Positions 51,610 through 62,877 of a stretch of 64,000 nucleotides of DNA are shown here, in pieces (positions within the stretch are counted from its first letter, which is position 1; each line of letters opens with the position of its first letter). Where the stretch lies: the NCBI RefSeq assembly GCF_001570525.1, contig NZ_BBXC01000010.1:186001-250000 (forward strand), written 5' to 3'. A program made the translations under genes and the position numbers. The notes under the pieces are model-generated. The model was not told where the DNA came from. It saw only the letters and a list, made by a program, of their open reading frames with translations, and searched no databases. The stretch is from Herbidospora sakaeratensis (GTDB lineage: Bacteria; Actinomycetota; Actinomycetes; Streptosporangiales; Streptosporangiaceae).

Positions 51610-52671
51610 ATGGGCCTGCGCATGTGCAATCGCAGGTCGAGGGCGCTGCCCGCGACGCTCATCGTCGCCGGGCTGCTGGCCGGGGCGCCGGGTGAGGCCG
51701 CCGCGACCCCGGGCCCCCGCGACACGATCTCCGCGCAGGTCCGGGAGCTCGCCCGCAACCAGGTGAAGCTGGCGCGGGCCAAGGAGCGCCGCCGCGAGCT
51801 CGTCAGAGACGCCGAGCGCCTCGTCGAGGCGTACAACGGCGAGCTGGTCAGGGTGCGGCGGGCGCGGGCCGAGCACGCCGAGGTCACCGCCGACCTGCTG
51901 GCGGCGGAGAAGACCGTCGAGGAGGCCAGGAGCCGGGCCGCCGCCCTGGCCGCCGACGCCTACGGGGTCGACCTGGCCAACCCGATGATGGCCCTGCCGG
52001 GCGCCCCCGACGCGCTGATGCGCCGGGCCAGCCTGGTCACCCAGATCGGCGACGAGCGCGCGGCCGTCATCGACCGCCTCGACGACAGCCGCGAGGTGCT
52101 CCGGATCCTGCAGAACCAGGCCGCCGACATGCTCGACGAGGCCCACCGGGCCGCGGCCGAAGCGGGGCGTCTCAAGACGGCCGCGGAGGAGGCCGTGAAG
52201 ACGCAGCTGGCCGAGACCAGGGACCTGCGCAGGGAGCAGCGGGAGATCGAGGAGCGCCTCGACCTGGCCAGGTTCCGGATGGGGGCCGGTCCGGCGGCGC
52301 CCGGCTGGGCGCTCACCGCCGGGGGCGCGGGGGGCGAGGCGGCCCGCTGGGCGCTGGCCCAGCTCGGCAAACCCTACGTGTGGGCGGCCGACGGCCCCGA
52401 GAGCTTCGACTGCTCGGGGCTGACCATGCGGGCCTGGGAACGGGCCGGCGTGCCGCTCGACCACTGGACCGGCACGCAGTGGACCGCCGGGCCGCACGTC
52501 GAATCAGCCGACCTGCGCCCCGGCGACCTCGTCTTCTTCGGCGACCCGATTCACCACGTGGGCATGTTCATCGGACGCGGCCTGATGGTCCACGCCCCCC
52601 AGACGGGAGACGTGGTCCGCATCGCGTCGATGTGGCGGCCCGACTACGTCGGCGCCACGAGACCGGGCTGA
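51610..52671 (+). CDS. Secreted NlpC/P60 peptidoglycan endopeptidase with coiled coil
   Basis: A 353-residue exported protein. The signal peptide (SRALPATLIVAGLLAG...) precedes a long coiled coil (~40-225, e.g. NQVKLARAKERRRELVRDAE). The C-terminal NlpC/P60 domain follows. The catalytic Cys is in ESFDCSGLTMRAWERAGV, the His is in HHVGMFIGRG, and the third polar residue is the His of MVHAPQTG. These enzymes cut the D-Glu to diaminopimelate bond in the wall peptide, as in RipA-type daughter-cell separation enzymes. It ends 1 base before the convergent ppa gene. Confidence 0.92.
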   Translation: MGLRMCNRRSRALPATLIVAGLLAGAPGEAAATPGPRDTISAQVRELARNQVKLARAKERRRELVRDAERLVEAYNGELVRVRRARAEHAEVTADLLAAEKTVEEARSRAAALAADAYGVDLANPMMALPGAPDALMRRASLVTQIGDERAAVIDRLDDSREVLRILQNQAADMLDEAHRAAAEAGRLKTAAEEAVKTQLAETRDLRREQREIEERLDLARFRMGAGPAAPGWALTAGGAGGEAARWALAQLGKPYVWAADGPESFDCSGLTMRAWERAGVPLDHWTGTQWTAGPHVESADLRPGDLVFFGDPIHHVGMFIGRGLMVHAPQTGDVVRIASMWRPDYVGATRPG

Positions 52672-52672
52672 G

Positions 52673-53158
52673 TCAGTGCTTGGCGCGCTTGTAGGAGCGC
52701 TCGATCTCGGCCTCGGCCTCGGTCCGGCCGACCCAGTTGGCGCCCTCGACCGACTTGCCGGGCTCGAGGTCCTTGTAGACCTCGAAGAAGTGCTGGATCT
52801 CCAGCCGGTCGAACTCCGGGACGTGGTGGATGTCGCGGATGTGCTCCTGGCGGGGGTCGCGTGAGGGCACGCAGAGGACCTTGTCGTCGCCGCCCTTCTC
52901 GTCGGTCATGCGGAACATCCCGACGGCGCGGCAGCGGATGAGACACCCGGGGAAGGTCGGTTCCTGGAGGAGGACGAGGGCGTCGAGGGGGTCGCCGTCC
53001 TCGCCGAGGGTGTTCTCGATGAAGCCGTAGTCGGCAGGGTACTGAGTGGACGTGAACAGCATCCGGTCGAGCCGGATCCGGCCGGTCTCATGATCCACTT
53101 CATATTTGTTGCGTTGCCCTTTGGGTATCTCAACGACAACGTCGAACTCCACTGCCAT
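52673..53158 (-). CDS. ppa: Inorganic pyrophosphatase (soluble family I)
   Basis: A 161-residue enzyme: [44 protein letters not shown] (with the metal-binding Asp cluster DGDPLD) and [20 protein letters not shown]. It hydrolyses pyrophosphate to phosphate in the cytoplasm. Length is normal for bacterial family I. It is divergent from dacB across 76 bases, the usual actinobacterial arrangement. Confidence 0.96.
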   Translation of the reverse strand: MAVEFDVVVEIPKGQRNKYEVDHETGRIRLDRMLFTSTQYPADYGFIENTLGEDGDPLDALVLLQEPTFPGCLIRCRAVGMFRMTDEKGGDDKVLCVPSRDPRQEHIRDIHHVPEFDRLEIQHFFEVYKDLEPGKSVEGANWVGRTEAEAEIERSYKRAKH

Positions 53159-53234
53159 TTCCTCCGCTCAAGCCATCCGAGTGGTCCCGGAGTGGCGTTA
53201 GTGTCTCGTAGGCGTTACTTAGGGGAGAGGTCAC

Positions 53235-54620
53235 GTGGTGCGACGCGAACGTTGGATGGTGATCGCCACCCTCGCGCTGCTACAGGTCTTCGTCATCGCC
53301 GCGGGCGTCTACCTCGTGGTCAACGGCACCGAGCGAGTTCCGATACAGGCCGCGGCCCCCAAACCGGCCCCCACACCGATCGTCACGGCACCGCCTGTTC
53401 TGGTCGCCGCGCTCGACGGCCCTCTCCCGGCTAAGAGTACTTTGACCACCCTGCTTCGTGACGCCATGGGTGACCCGGGAATCGGTGGCAAGGTCGCAGG
53501 TACCGTCATCGACGCAGAAACCGGGCAAACGCTGTTCGATGAGGGCTCGACCACCGCGCTGACCCCGGCGTCCACCACCAAAGTGGTCACCGGCGCCGCG
53601 GCGCTGGCGTCGATCGGCGCCGATGTGACGTTCGCCACGACGGTCGTCCAGACCGCCCCCGGCAAGATCGTTCTGGTCGGCGGCGGCGATCCGACCCTGG
53701 CCGGGCCCAAGGCCGACCCCCGCGACCACTATCCGCGCGCGGCCAGCCTCCAGACGCTCGCCTCCCGCACCGCCAAGGCGCTGAAGGCGGCCGGAATGAA
53801 GTCGGTCACGCTCTCGTACGACGCCTCGCTCTTCCAGGGCCCGGTGACCGCCCCCGGCTGGAAGCCGACGTACGTGCCCGAGGGCAGCGCCTCCCCGGTG
53901 ACCGCGCTGGCCATCGACGAGGGCCGCGTCGTGCCCCGCCAGGACGCCCCCCGTTCGGCCAACCCGCCGGCCGACGCCGCCAAGGCGTTCGGCGACCTGC
54001 TGGCCAAGTACGGCGTCAAGGTCGGCAAGACGATCAAGTCGGTCAAGGCCGCGCAGCCCGGCCAGGAACTGGCCCGGGTCGAGTCGGCCCCGGTCTACGC
54101 CCTGGTCGAGCGCATGCTCACCGAGAGCGACAACGACCTGGCCGAGGCGCTGGGCCGCCACGTGGCCATCGCCGAGAAGCAGCCCCACACCTACGCCGGC
54201 CAGGCCAAGGCCTACCAGGCCGTGCTGACCCGCCTCGGCGTCACCCAGGGCGTCGAGGTCCACGACGGCAGCGGCCTGTCGACCGCCAACAAGATCACCC
54301 CGGCGGCGCTGGCCAGACTCGTCGCGCTGGGCGCCTCCCCGCAATACCCGAACCTCCACTCGCTGATCAGCGGAATGCCGGTCGCGGGCTTCACCGGCAC
54401 CCTCCACGGGCGCTACGGCGAGGCCGACTCGAAGGCCGGCGCCGGATTGGTCCGGGCCAAGACGGGCACGCTCGACGGAGTGAACACACTGACGGGCCTC
54501 GTCCACACCGCCGACGGACGGCTGCTGAGCTTCGCGTTCATGGCCAACGGCGTCACCGACCCCGGCAAGACCGTCAAGGCGCTCGACCGGCTCGCGACCC
54601 TGGTCTCGCGCGCAGCCTGA
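53235..54620 (+). CDS. dacB: D-alanyl-D-alanine carboxypeptidase/endopeptidase (PBP4 family)
   Basis: A 461-residue class C penicillin-binding protein from GTG 53235, with an N-terminal membrane/signal segment (VIATLALLQVFVIAAGVYLV). The active-site motifs are STTKVVTGAAAL (SxxK), SESDNDLAEALGRHVA (SxN) and VRAKTGTLDGVNTL (KTG). It trims or cleaves peptidoglycan peptides outside the membrane. It is first in a run dacB, DUF2342 metalloprotease, tilS, hpt, ftsH that is conserved in actinobacteria. Confidence 0.94.
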   Translation: MVRRERWMVIATLALLQVFVIAAGVYLVVNGTERVPIQAAAPKPAPTPIVTAPPVLVAALDGPLPAKSTLTTLLRDAMGDPGIGGKVAGTVIDAETGQTLFDEGSTTALTPASTTKVVTGAAALASIGADVTFATTVVQTAPGKIVLVGGGDPTLAGPKADPRDHYPRAASLQTLASRTAKALKAAGMKSVTLSYDASLFQGPVTAPGWKPTYVPEGSASPVTALAIDEGRVVPRQDAPRSANPPADAAKAFGDLLAKYGVKVGKTIKSVKAAQPGQELARVESAPVYALVERMLTESDNDLAEALGRHVAIAEKQPHTYAGQAKAYQAVLTRLGVTQGVEVHDGSGLSTANKITPAALARLVALGASPQYPNLHSLISGMPVAGFTGTLHGRYGEADSKAGAGLVRAKTGTLDGVNTLTGLVHTADGRLLSFAFMANGVTDPGKTVKALDRLATLVSRAA

Positions 54621-54643
54621 ACCGACGACATACGGTGGTGAAC

Positions 54644-55720
54644 ATGCAGGTGATCGACTGGGATCTCGCCGTCGCTACCGGAGTCCGGCTCGTCCGCCCG
54701 GGGCCACAGGTGAGCCGTGAAGAGGCCAGGCAGGCCGTCAGCGAGCTTCGGCGCCTGTCGCGCGAGGCCGAGGTCCACGTCAAGGAGTTCACCGGGATCG
54801 ACTCGGCGCCTCCCGAAGAGGCCACCGTCGTCGACCGTCCCGGCTGGATCCGGGCCAACGTCGAAGGGTTCAAGGTCGTCCTCGAACCGCTGTCGGAGAA
54901 GGTCGGCAACGTGCCGGCCATCGTCAGCGCCGTGGGCTCGCGCATCACCGGCGTCGAGGTGGGCGCGGTCCTGGCCTTCCTGGCCAGCCGGGTCCTCGGG
55001 CAGTACGAACTGTTCCTGCCGCCCGACCCCGACGGCAACGCCCCGACCGGCCGCCTCACCCTGGTGGCCCCCAACATCGTCAACACCGAGCGCGAGCTGC
55101 GCGTCGACCCGCGCGACTTCCGCCTCTGGGTCTGCCTCCACGAGGAGACCCACCGGGTGCAGTTCACCGGCGTCCCGTGGTTGCGCGAATACCTCCAGGC
55201 CCAGATGAAGGAGTTCCTCACGATCTCCGACATGGACCTGTCGACCCTCCTCGACCGCATGCGCGACGTCACCGACGCGGTCGCCGACGCCTTCCGCGGC
55301 GGCGAGGGCAACCTGATCGAGGCCATCCAGACCCCCGAGCAGAAGGCCGTGCTCGACCGGGTGACCGCCGTGATGACCCTGGTCGAGGGCCACGGCGACT
55401 ACGTGATGGACGCCGTGGGCCCCAGCGTGGTGCCCTCGGTGGCCGAGATCCGGGCCAAGTTCCAGCAGCGCCGCGCCGGCGGCTCCCGCGTCGACCAGGT
55501 GATCCGCCGCCTGCTCGGCGTCGACCTCAAGATGAAGCAGTACGCCGAGGGCTCCTCCTTCGTGACCACCGTGGTCGAGGAGGCCGGGATGGACGGCTTC
55601 AACCGGGTCTGGACCTCCCCGGAGACCCTGCCCACCCGCCAGGAGATCTCCGATCCCCACGCGTGGATGCGCCGGGTCCTCGTCACCAACGCGCTGGAGC
55701 CCGATCACAAGTCCGCCTGA
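54644..55720 (+). CDS. DUF2342 zinc-dependent metalloprotease
   Basis: A 358-residue protein of the actinobacterial family once called F420-biosynthesis-associated. The zinc site is VCLHEETHRVQFTGVPWLRE (HExxH), with GHGDYVMDAVGPSVVPSV downstream contributing the third ligand region. It is a minigluzincin-like putative peptidase of unknown substrate. ATG 54644 has GGTGG 5 bases ahead. GTG codons at 54635 and 54638 are alternatives. Its stop overlaps the tilS start by one base (TGATG), giving coupling. Confidence 0.85.
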   Translation: MQVIDWDLAVATGVRLVRPGPQVSREEARQAVSELRRLSREAEVHVKEFTGIDSAPPEEATVVDRPGWIRANVEGFKVVLEPLSEKVGNVPAIVSAVGSRITGVEVGAVLAFLASRVLGQYELFLPPDPDGNAPTGRLTLVAPNIVNTERELRVDPRDFRLWVCLHEETHRVQFTGVPWLREYLQAQMKEFLTISDMDLSTLLDRMRDVTDAVADAFRGGEGNLIEAIQTPEQKAVLDRVTAVMTLVEGHGDYVMDAVGPSVVPSVAEIRAKFQQRRAGGSRVDQVIRRLLGVDLKMKQYAEGSSFVTTVVEEAGMDGFNRVWTSPETLPTRQEISDPHAWMRRVLVTNALEPDHKSA

Positions 55721-56694
55721 TGGGCCCGCATCCGGCGGTCGCCGACGTCCGCCGCGCGATCCGCGAATCGCTCTCCGACCTCGACAAGGGAAGCCTGGCG
55801 CTCGCCGCCTGCAGCGGCGGCGCCGACTCCCTGGCGCTGGCCGCCTGCCTCGGCTTCGTCGCGCCGCGCCTGGGCCTGCGCGCCGGGCTGGTCACTGTCG
55901 ACCACGGCCTGCAGCCCGGTTCCCGCTCAAGAGCCGATGATCTTGTACGTCTCGCGCCCGACCTCGGGCTTTCCTTCGGTGAGGCCGTCACGGTGGAGGT
56001 CGGAACCGTGGGCGGGCCGGAGGCGGCGGCGCGGATCGCCCGGTACGCGGCTCTCGACGACCTCGCCTCGCGGCACCAAGCCGTGATCCTGCTCGGCCAC
56101 ACCCGCGACGACCAGGCCGAGACCGTGCTGCTGCGGCTGGCCCGGGGCAGCGGCTCGCGCACCCTGTCGGGCATGGCCGAGGTCGCGGGCGTCTACCGGC
56201 GGCCGCTGCTGGGCGTGAGCCGTACCCGGACGGAAGAGGTCTGCGCGGCACTCGGCCTGAGCCCCTGGCACGACCCCCACAATGACGACCCGCGTTTCAC
56301 CCGGGTCAAGGTACGGCAAACCTTGTTGCCCCTCCTGGAGTCGGAACTCGGCCCCGGCATCGCCGACGCGCTCGCCCGCACCGCCCGGCTCTGCCGCGAC
56401 GACGCCGACGCCCTCGACGACTGGGCCGACCGCGTCTACGCCGAGGCCAGAGACCTCGGCACCGGGCTGTCGACCGCCCTGCTGGCCGAACTGCCCGCGG
56501 CGGTGCGCCGCCGGGTGATCCACCGGGCCGCCGTCGCCGCCGGGTCGCCGCCCTCGGCCCTCGCGGCCGTGCACATCGAGGAGGCCGAGCGGCTGATCAC
56601 CCGCTGGACGGGGCAGAAGGGGGTGGACCTACCCGGAGGGGTGGGTGTGGTGCGGCGATATGGCAGGCTGATGTTCACCAGCTCCCTCTCGTAA
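55720..56694 (+). CDS. tilS: tRNA(Ile)-lysidine synthase
   Basis: A 324-residue ATP-pyrophosphatase: [20 protein letters not shown] (P-loop SGGxDS), [35 protein letters not shown] and [19 protein letters not shown]. It puts lysine on C34 of the CAU-anticodon isoleucine tRNA so that it reads AUA. It has the short C-terminus usual in actinobacteria. Essential housekeeping gene, directly upstream of hpt. Confidence 0.95.
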   Translation: MGPHPAVADVRRAIRESLSDLDKGSLALAACSGGADSLALAACLGFVAPRLGLRAGLVTVDHGLQPGSRSRADDLVRLAPDLGLSFGEAVTVEVGTVGGPEAAARIARYAALDDLASRHQAVILLGHTRDDQAETVLLRLARGSGSRTLSGMAEVAGVYRRPLLGVSRTRTEEVCAALGLSPWHDPHNDDPRFTRVKVRQTLLPLLESELGPGIADALARTARLCRDDADALDDWADRVYAEARDLGTGLSTALLAELPAAVRRRVIHRAAVAAGSPPSALAAVHIEEAERLITRWTGQKGVDLPGGVGVVRRYGRLMFTSSLS

Positions 56695-56705
56695 GGAATT
56701 CGCAG

Positions 56706-57263
56706 GTGGACGCAGCCGACATGGGCAGAGACCTGTCCAGGGTCCTCATCTCCGAGGAAGAGCTCCAGACCAAGATCAGGGAACTCGCCGGGAAGATCGA
56801 CGCCGACTACGCGGGCCACGAACTGCTCATCGTCGGAGTGCTGAAGGGCGCCGTCATGGTGATGGCCGACCTCGCCCGCGCGCTCCACGTGCCCGTCCAG
56901 ATGGACTGGATGGCGGTGTCGTCCTACGGCGCCGGCACCAAGTCGTCGGGCGTGGTGCGGGTGCTGAAAGACCTCGACACCGACATCGCCGGCCGTCACG
57001 TGCTGGTCGTCGAGGACATCATCGACTCGGGCCTGACCCTGTCGTGGCTGCTCAACAACCTCCAGTCGCGCAACCCGGCCTCCGTCGAGATCTGCACGCT
57101 GCTCCGCAAGCCCGACGCGGTGAAGGTGCCCCTCGACGTCAAATACGTGGGTTTCGACATCCCCAACGAGTTCGTCATCGGCTACGGGCTCGACTACGCC
57201 GAGCGCTATCGAAACCTCCCATTCATCGGCACTCTCGCGCCACATGTCTATGGCGGCGAATAA
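56706..57263 (+). CDS. hpt: Hypoxanthine phosphoribosyltransferase
   Basis: A 185-residue purine-salvage enzyme: [40 protein letters not shown], the flexible loop region [20 protein letters not shown], and the PRPP motif [18 protein letters not shown]. It makes IMP or GMP from hypoxanthine or guanine. GTG 56706 is the listed start and ATG 56721 is also possible. tilS-hpt-ftsH is a widely conserved order. Confidence 0.95.
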   Translation: MDAADMGRDLSRVLISEEELQTKIRELAGKIDADYAGHELLIVGVLKGAVMVMADLARALHVPVQMDWMAVSSYGAGTKSSGVVRVLKDLDTDIAGRHVLVVEDIIDSGLTLSWLLNNLQSRNPASVEICTLLRKPDAVKVPLDVKYVGFDIPNEFVIGYGLDYAERYRNLPFIGTLAPHVYGGE

Positions 57264-57397
57264 GCCCTGAGCGAAGTGGCCCCTCCGGAGGCTTGATATT
57301 TGCTCTCCGCGAAGGGAACACGCCTGTCCCTGACGTACGTTGGAGGAGCAATGCCCGAGCCTGCCGGGCGGTGACCCTCACCGGCGGCTCGGTGTAC

Positions 57398-57477
57398 CTT
57401 CTGATAACCCGGGGGCGGCCCCGGGGTAGTCAGAAGGAGCGGCAAAGGGTGCCGCGACCCCCTTTACCCAAAGGGGG
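57398..57477 (+). promoter_or_regulatory. Two stable hairpins in the hpt-ftsH gap
   Basis: The 261-base gap holds a long hairpin, CTTCTGA (57398-57404) with TCAGAAG (57430-57436), closing an inner ACCCGGGG/CCCCGGGGT stem. A second is CCCCCTTT (57458-57465) with AAAGGGGG (57470-57477) around ACCC. They could terminate hpt transcription or act in the ftsH leader. The last hairpin ends 47 bases before the ftsH ATG, which lacks an obvious strong ribosome-binding site. Confidence 0.5.
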
Positions 57478-57524
57478 CCAGGCCTTGGTCAGGAAGGGAC
57501 GGGCCCGCCGGGGTTCCGCATCGG

Positions 57525-59531
<2,007 letters not shown>

Positions 59532-59536
59532 GAACA

Positions 59537-60121
59537 GTGGTTGGCAAGCCTCTCCAGGTCGACAACGCCCGGATCGAAGCGGCCGTACGCGAGATTCTGA
59601 TCGCGATCGGCGAAGATCCGGGCCGTGAGGGCCTGGTCGAGACTCCGGCGCGCGTCGCCCGAGCCTACGCGGAGCAGTTCGCGGGGCTCGGGCAGAAGCC
59701 GGAAGACGTGCTCACGACGGTGTTCGACGCCGACCACGACGAGATGGTCCTGGTGCGCGACATCGAGATCTACTCCACGTGCGAACACCACCTGGTGCCC
59801 TTCCACGGGGTGGCCCACATCGGCTACATCCCCAACGACAAGGGCCAGGTGACGGGCCTGTCGAAGCTGGCCCGGCTGGCCGACCTCTACGCCCGCAGGC
59901 CCCAGGTCCAGGAGCGGCTGACCTCCCAGGTCGCCGACGCCCTCATGGAGGTCCTGAAGCCCCGCGGCGCGATCGTGGTCATCGAGGCCGAGCACATGTG
60001 CATGACCATGCGGGGCGTCCGCAAACCGGGCGCCAAGACGATCACTTCGGCGGTCCGCGGCATCTTCCGCGAAGACGACAAGACCCGCGCCGAGGCGATG
60101 TCCCTGATCATCGGCCGCTAG
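59537..60121 (+). CDS. folE: GTP cyclohydrolase I
   Basis: A 194-residue enzyme from GTG 59537. It has [18 protein letters not shown], the zinc site [40 protein letters not shown] and the second zinc Cys in [16 protein letters not shown]. It makes dihydroneopterin triphosphate, the first step of folate synthesis. It lies between ftsH and folP. Confidence 0.96.
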   Translation: MVGKPLQVDNARIEAAVREILIAIGEDPGREGLVETPARVARAYAEQFAGLGQKPEDVLTTVFDADHDEMVLVRDIEIYSTCEHHLVPFHGVAHIGYIPNDKGQVTGLSKLARLADLYARRPQVQERLTSQVADALMEVLKPRGAIVVIEAEHMCMTMRGVRKPGAKTITSAVRGIFREDDKTRAEAMSLIIGR

Positions 60122-60215
60122 TTTTCGATCGTTATCCACAGGTGCCCCCCGGGCGGCGGATCGTGCTGCCGGAACGCCTAGGCTTGATCCCGATCGACCA
60201 CATGAGGAGCCGTTG

Positions 60216-61073
60216 ATGAGCGCGTTCACCGTGCCGGGGCTGCCCGACGCCGGGCGCTGCCTCGTCATGGGCGTGGTCAACGTCACCCCCGACTCCTTCT
60301 CCGACGGGGGCCGCTGGTTCGACCCCGAGATCGCCATCGCCCACGGCCTCGCCCTGGTCGAGCAGGGCGCCGACATCGTCGACGTGGGCGGCGAGTCGAC
60401 CCGCCCCGGGGCCGCCCGGGTGTCCCTCGACGAGGAGCTGCGCCGGGTCGAGCCGGTGATCCGCGCCCTGTCCGCCGAGGGCGTCGCCGTCAGCGTCGAC
60501 ACCATGCGCGCCGAGGTCGCCGAGGTGGCCGTGGCCGCCGGGGCCCGGCTGGTCAACGACGTGAGCGGCGGCCTGGCCGACCCCGTGATGCCCCGGGTGG
60601 TGGCCGCCTCCGGGGTCGCCTACGTGGTCATGCACTGGCGCGGCCACAGCAGAGACATGGAGAGCCGGGCGATCTACAGCGATGTGGTCACCGAGGTGAG
60701 TGAGGAACTGCGCAAGCGCGTCGACTCGGTGCTCGCCGAGGGCGTGCGTGAGGAGCAGCTGATCCTCGACCCCGGCCTGGGGTTCTCCAAGCAGGCCGAC
60801 CACAACTGGACGCTCCTGGCCGGCCTCGACCGGCTCCGGGAGCTGGGCCGTCCCCTGATCATCGGGGCGTCCCGCAAGCGCTTCCTGGGCCGGCTGCTCG
60901 CCGGTCCCGACGGCGAGCCTCGCCCGTTCGCCGAGAACGACGACGCGACCCTGGCGGTCACCGCGCTCGCCGCCCGAGACGGCGCCTGGTGCGTACGCGT
61001 CCACGACGTCCGACCCAACGCCGACGCCGTACGGGTTGCCGCGGCGTGGAGGGCAGCCGATGAAAGAGGTTGA
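60216..61073 (+). CDS. folP: Dihydropteroate synthase
   Basis: A 285-residue enzyme from ATG 60216, with GAGGAG 7 bases upstream (a TTG at 60213 is less likely). The pterin-binding signatures are MGVVNVTPDSFSDGG and IVDVGGESTRPGAARV, followed by LVNDVSGG and IIGASRKRFLG. It joins dihydropterin pyrophosphate to p-aminobenzoate and is the sulfonamide target. Its 3' end overlaps the next gene. Confidence 0.96.
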   Translation: MSAFTVPGLPDAGRCLVMGVVNVTPDSFSDGGRWFDPEIAIAHGLALVEQGADIVDVGGESTRPGAARVSLDEELRRVEPVIRALSAEGVAVSVDTMRAEVAEVAVAAGARLVNDVSGGLADPVMPRVVAASGVAYVVMHWRGHSRDMESRAIYSDVVTEVSEELRKRVDSVLAEGVREEQLILDPGLGFSKQADHNWTLLAGLDRLRELGRPLIIGASRKRFLGRLLAGPDGEPRPFAENDDATLAVTALAARDGAWCVRVHDVRPNADAVRVAAAWRAADERG

Positions 61074-61500
61074 AGACCTCAACCAGGCCTTTTACGCCGC
61101 GATCGAAAGCGCCGACCTGGATCGCATGTCGGAGATCTGGGTGGAGGACGTGCCTGACCACCTGGTGGCGATGTGCGTGCATCCCGGGTGGCCGATGTTG
61201 TCGGGCCGTGGCGAGGTGTTGCGGTCGTGGGCGCTGATCATGGCCAATACGCCGTATATCCAGTTTGTGCTTACTGACGTACAGACGACGGTTTTAGGGA
61301 ATGTCGCGGTGCTGACCTGCGCCGAGAACATCCTCACGGCGGCCGACGCCGAAGACGTGGGAGACACGGGGTTCGCCGCCGGGCGAGTGGTGGCGACCAA
61401 CACGTTCGTGAAGACGGCCGGCGGCTGGCGCCTGTGGCACCACCACGGGTCACCGGTTCTGCAGACGGGCGACGACGAGGAAGAGGAAGAAACCTCCTGA
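61060..61500 (+). CDS. SnoaL-like nuclear transport factor 2-fold protein in the fol operon
   Basis: A 146-residue protein from ATG 61060, overlapping the folP stop by 14 bases. The NTF2/SnoaL pattern is MKEVEDLNQAFYAAIESADL, SEIWVEDVPDHLVAMCVHPG WPMLSGRGEV, and TFVKTAGGWRLWHHHGSPVL. The tail is acidic (DDEEEEETS). This gene is a regular member of actinobacterial folE-folP-folB-folK operons. Its role is unknown, but the conserved place suggests a link to pterin or folate chemistry. Confidence 0.82.
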   Translation: MKEVEDLNQAFYAAIESADLDRMSEIWVEDVPDHLVAMCVHPGWPMLSGRGEVLRSWALIMANTPYIQFVLTDVQTTVLGNVAVLTCAENILTAADAEDVGDTGFAAGRVVATNTFVKTAGGWRLWHHHGSPVLQTGDDEEEEETS

Positions 61501-61537
61501 TTTGCGCGCTCGCCGACGTGGTTGGCGAGTCGCTCCT

Positions 61538-61580
61538 TTCGCCGAGTTCGCCGAGTTCGCCGAGTTCGCCGAGTTCGCCG
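61538..61580 (+). repeat. 9-bp tandem repeat TTCGCCGAG
   Basis: About 4.8 perfect copies of TTCGCCGAG, 38 bases after the SnoaL-like stop and next to a hairpin. Confidence 0.9.
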
Positions 61581-62002
61581 CACGCCGCCCCATGGACATC
61601 GGTTCGATGTGGTGGTCGAGGGCGGCTCGGCGTGGCACTCAAGCAAACGATGCCCTATGTCCCGGTCGACCCAGGGGTTCAATGCAGGGCTGCATGCAAG
61701 GGTGCGTTGCAGGCCCTCCGCTACCAGCCGCGCATCGCTGAACCGCCAGGCATGGGTCCCGCATCGCTTCGATCACCCGCCAAGCTCGGCGGTCGCGCAC
61801 CATGCGGGACTCGAGGACGCGGTGTCTCAACGAAAGGGGCCATAGTTCGGCGGGGCACAAGCCGAAGCGTCCTACAAAGGCGGCGGCGTCAAAGGCGGGC
61901 CCGACGTCTCACGGAGGTTGCCAACTCCTACAGAAGCTTCATGTTCCGCCGAGGTTGCATGTCCCACGGAGTTTGCAGACCTCCCACGGGGCTTTCATAT
62001 TC

Positions 62003-62199
62003 CACCGAGGCTGCCTGTACCGCGGAGGCCGCGTGTACCGCGGAGGCCGCGTGTACCACGGAGGCCGCGTGTACCACGGAGGCCGCGTGTACCACGGAGG
62101 CCGCGTGTACCACGGAGGCCGCGTGTACCACGGAGGCCGCGTGTACCACGGAGGCTGCATGTGCCGCGGAGGCTGCTGTACCACGGAGGGCGCGCGTCC
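62003..62199 (+). repeat. 18-bp minisatellite array in the fol operon
   Basis: Eleven units of consensus CACGGAGGCCGCGTGTAC. Five are identical (62057-62146), two begin CGCGG instead (62021-62056), and the outer units are increasingly diverged (62003-62020, 62147-62164, a 17-base unit at 62165-62181, 62182-62199). Still weaker units can be traced upstream to about 61925. Because 18 is a multiple of 3, each frame would encode a repeated hexapeptide (TEAACT, HGGRVY or PRRPRV). None looks like a real protein. Confidence 0.9.
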
Positions 62200-62514
62200 C
62201 GGAGAGGCCGGTGACCACAGCGGCGAAGGCGGCCGATCTGCTGTCCGACGGCAGCATCGCGCTCCACGGCCCGCTGACCTATCCCGGTGAGGATGGGGGT
62301 ACCTGGCCAGGTGAGGGGAAGCAGAGTTTCACAGGGGTGCGACTCCCATGGAGGCTCTGGGGCGCCACATGGGCGGCGGCTTTAGTCGATGTTGGGCTTT
62401 GGGGCGTTTCGTGGAATTTGCGTTCGGGCGGGGGGCGTTGTCGTCGTCGGAATGGGTGGGCGGTAGAAAGTGATCTCGGGCAGGTCGCCCGGGTGAGATC
62501 GGTGCGGAGGTGTC

Positions 62515-62877
62515 GTGGGCCTCGATACGGTGAGCCTGAAAGGGCTTCGGGCGAGGGGGCGGCATGGATGCCTGCCCGCTGAGCGTGAGCTGGGGCAGGA
62601 GTTCGTCGTCGACGCGACGTTGTTCCTCGACGTGCGGCCGGCGGCCGCGGGTGACGATCTGACCAAGACCGTCGACTACGGGGCGCTGGCGGTCGAGCTG
62701 GTCGCCGTGGTCGAGGGGGAGCCGGTCGATCTCATCGAGACGCTGGCCGAGCGGCTGGCGGCGGTCTGTCTGCGGTATGAGCTGGTGGAGAACGTCGAGC
62801 TCAGCGTGCACAAGCCGGCGGCGCCGATTCCGTTGCCGTTCGACGACGTGGTGGTGACGGTCAGGAGGTCGCGGTGA
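62515..62877 (+). CDS. folB: Dihydroneopterin aldolase
   Basis: A 120-residue enzyme from GTG 62515, with GGAGG 5 bases ahead. It has SLKGLRARGRHGCLPAEREL, FVVDATLFLDVRPAAAGDDL, KTVDYGALAVELVAVVEGEP, the catalytic-tunnel region DLIETLAERLAAVCL and the C-terminal VHKPAAPIP. It converts dihydroneopterin to hydroxymethyl-dihydropterin. Its stop overlaps the folK start (GTGA). Confidence 0.95.
   Translation: MGLDTVSLKGLRARGRHGCLPAERELGQEFVVDATLFLDVRPAAAGDDLTKTVDYGALAVELVAVVEGEPVDLIETLAERLAAVCLRYELVENVELSVHKPAAPIPLPFDDVVVTVRRSR

Larger units (their letters stand above)
61501..62514. other. 1-kb probably non-coding insert between the SnoaL-like gene and folB
   Basis: No convincing gene is seen. 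A hairpin CTCGCC/GGCGAG (61509-61529) follows the SnoaL-like stop. Then come a 9-bp repeat, about 400 bases of unremarkable sequence, an 18-bp repeat array and about 300 bases up to the folB ribosome-binding site. Several long open frames cross the region on both strands because the repeats have no stops in any frame, but they lack family features and sensible starts. In related actinobacteria these two genes are usually close together, so this looks like an expansion. Confidence 0.6.

Noticed and set aside
62003-62199. CRISPR array
   Set aside because: The 18-bp units are contiguous with no unique spacers and no cas genes nearby.
61928-62257. Antisense repeat protein (VHAASV hexapeptides)
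   Set aside because: Same cause: an 18-bp repeat without stops in any frame. Signal-like composition is coincidental.
61434-62582. A 382-codon frame through the repeat array, encoding TEAACT repeats
   Set aside because: It starts inside the SnoaL-like gene and ends inside folB. The repeats keep all frames open on both strands, and there is no RBS or family match.
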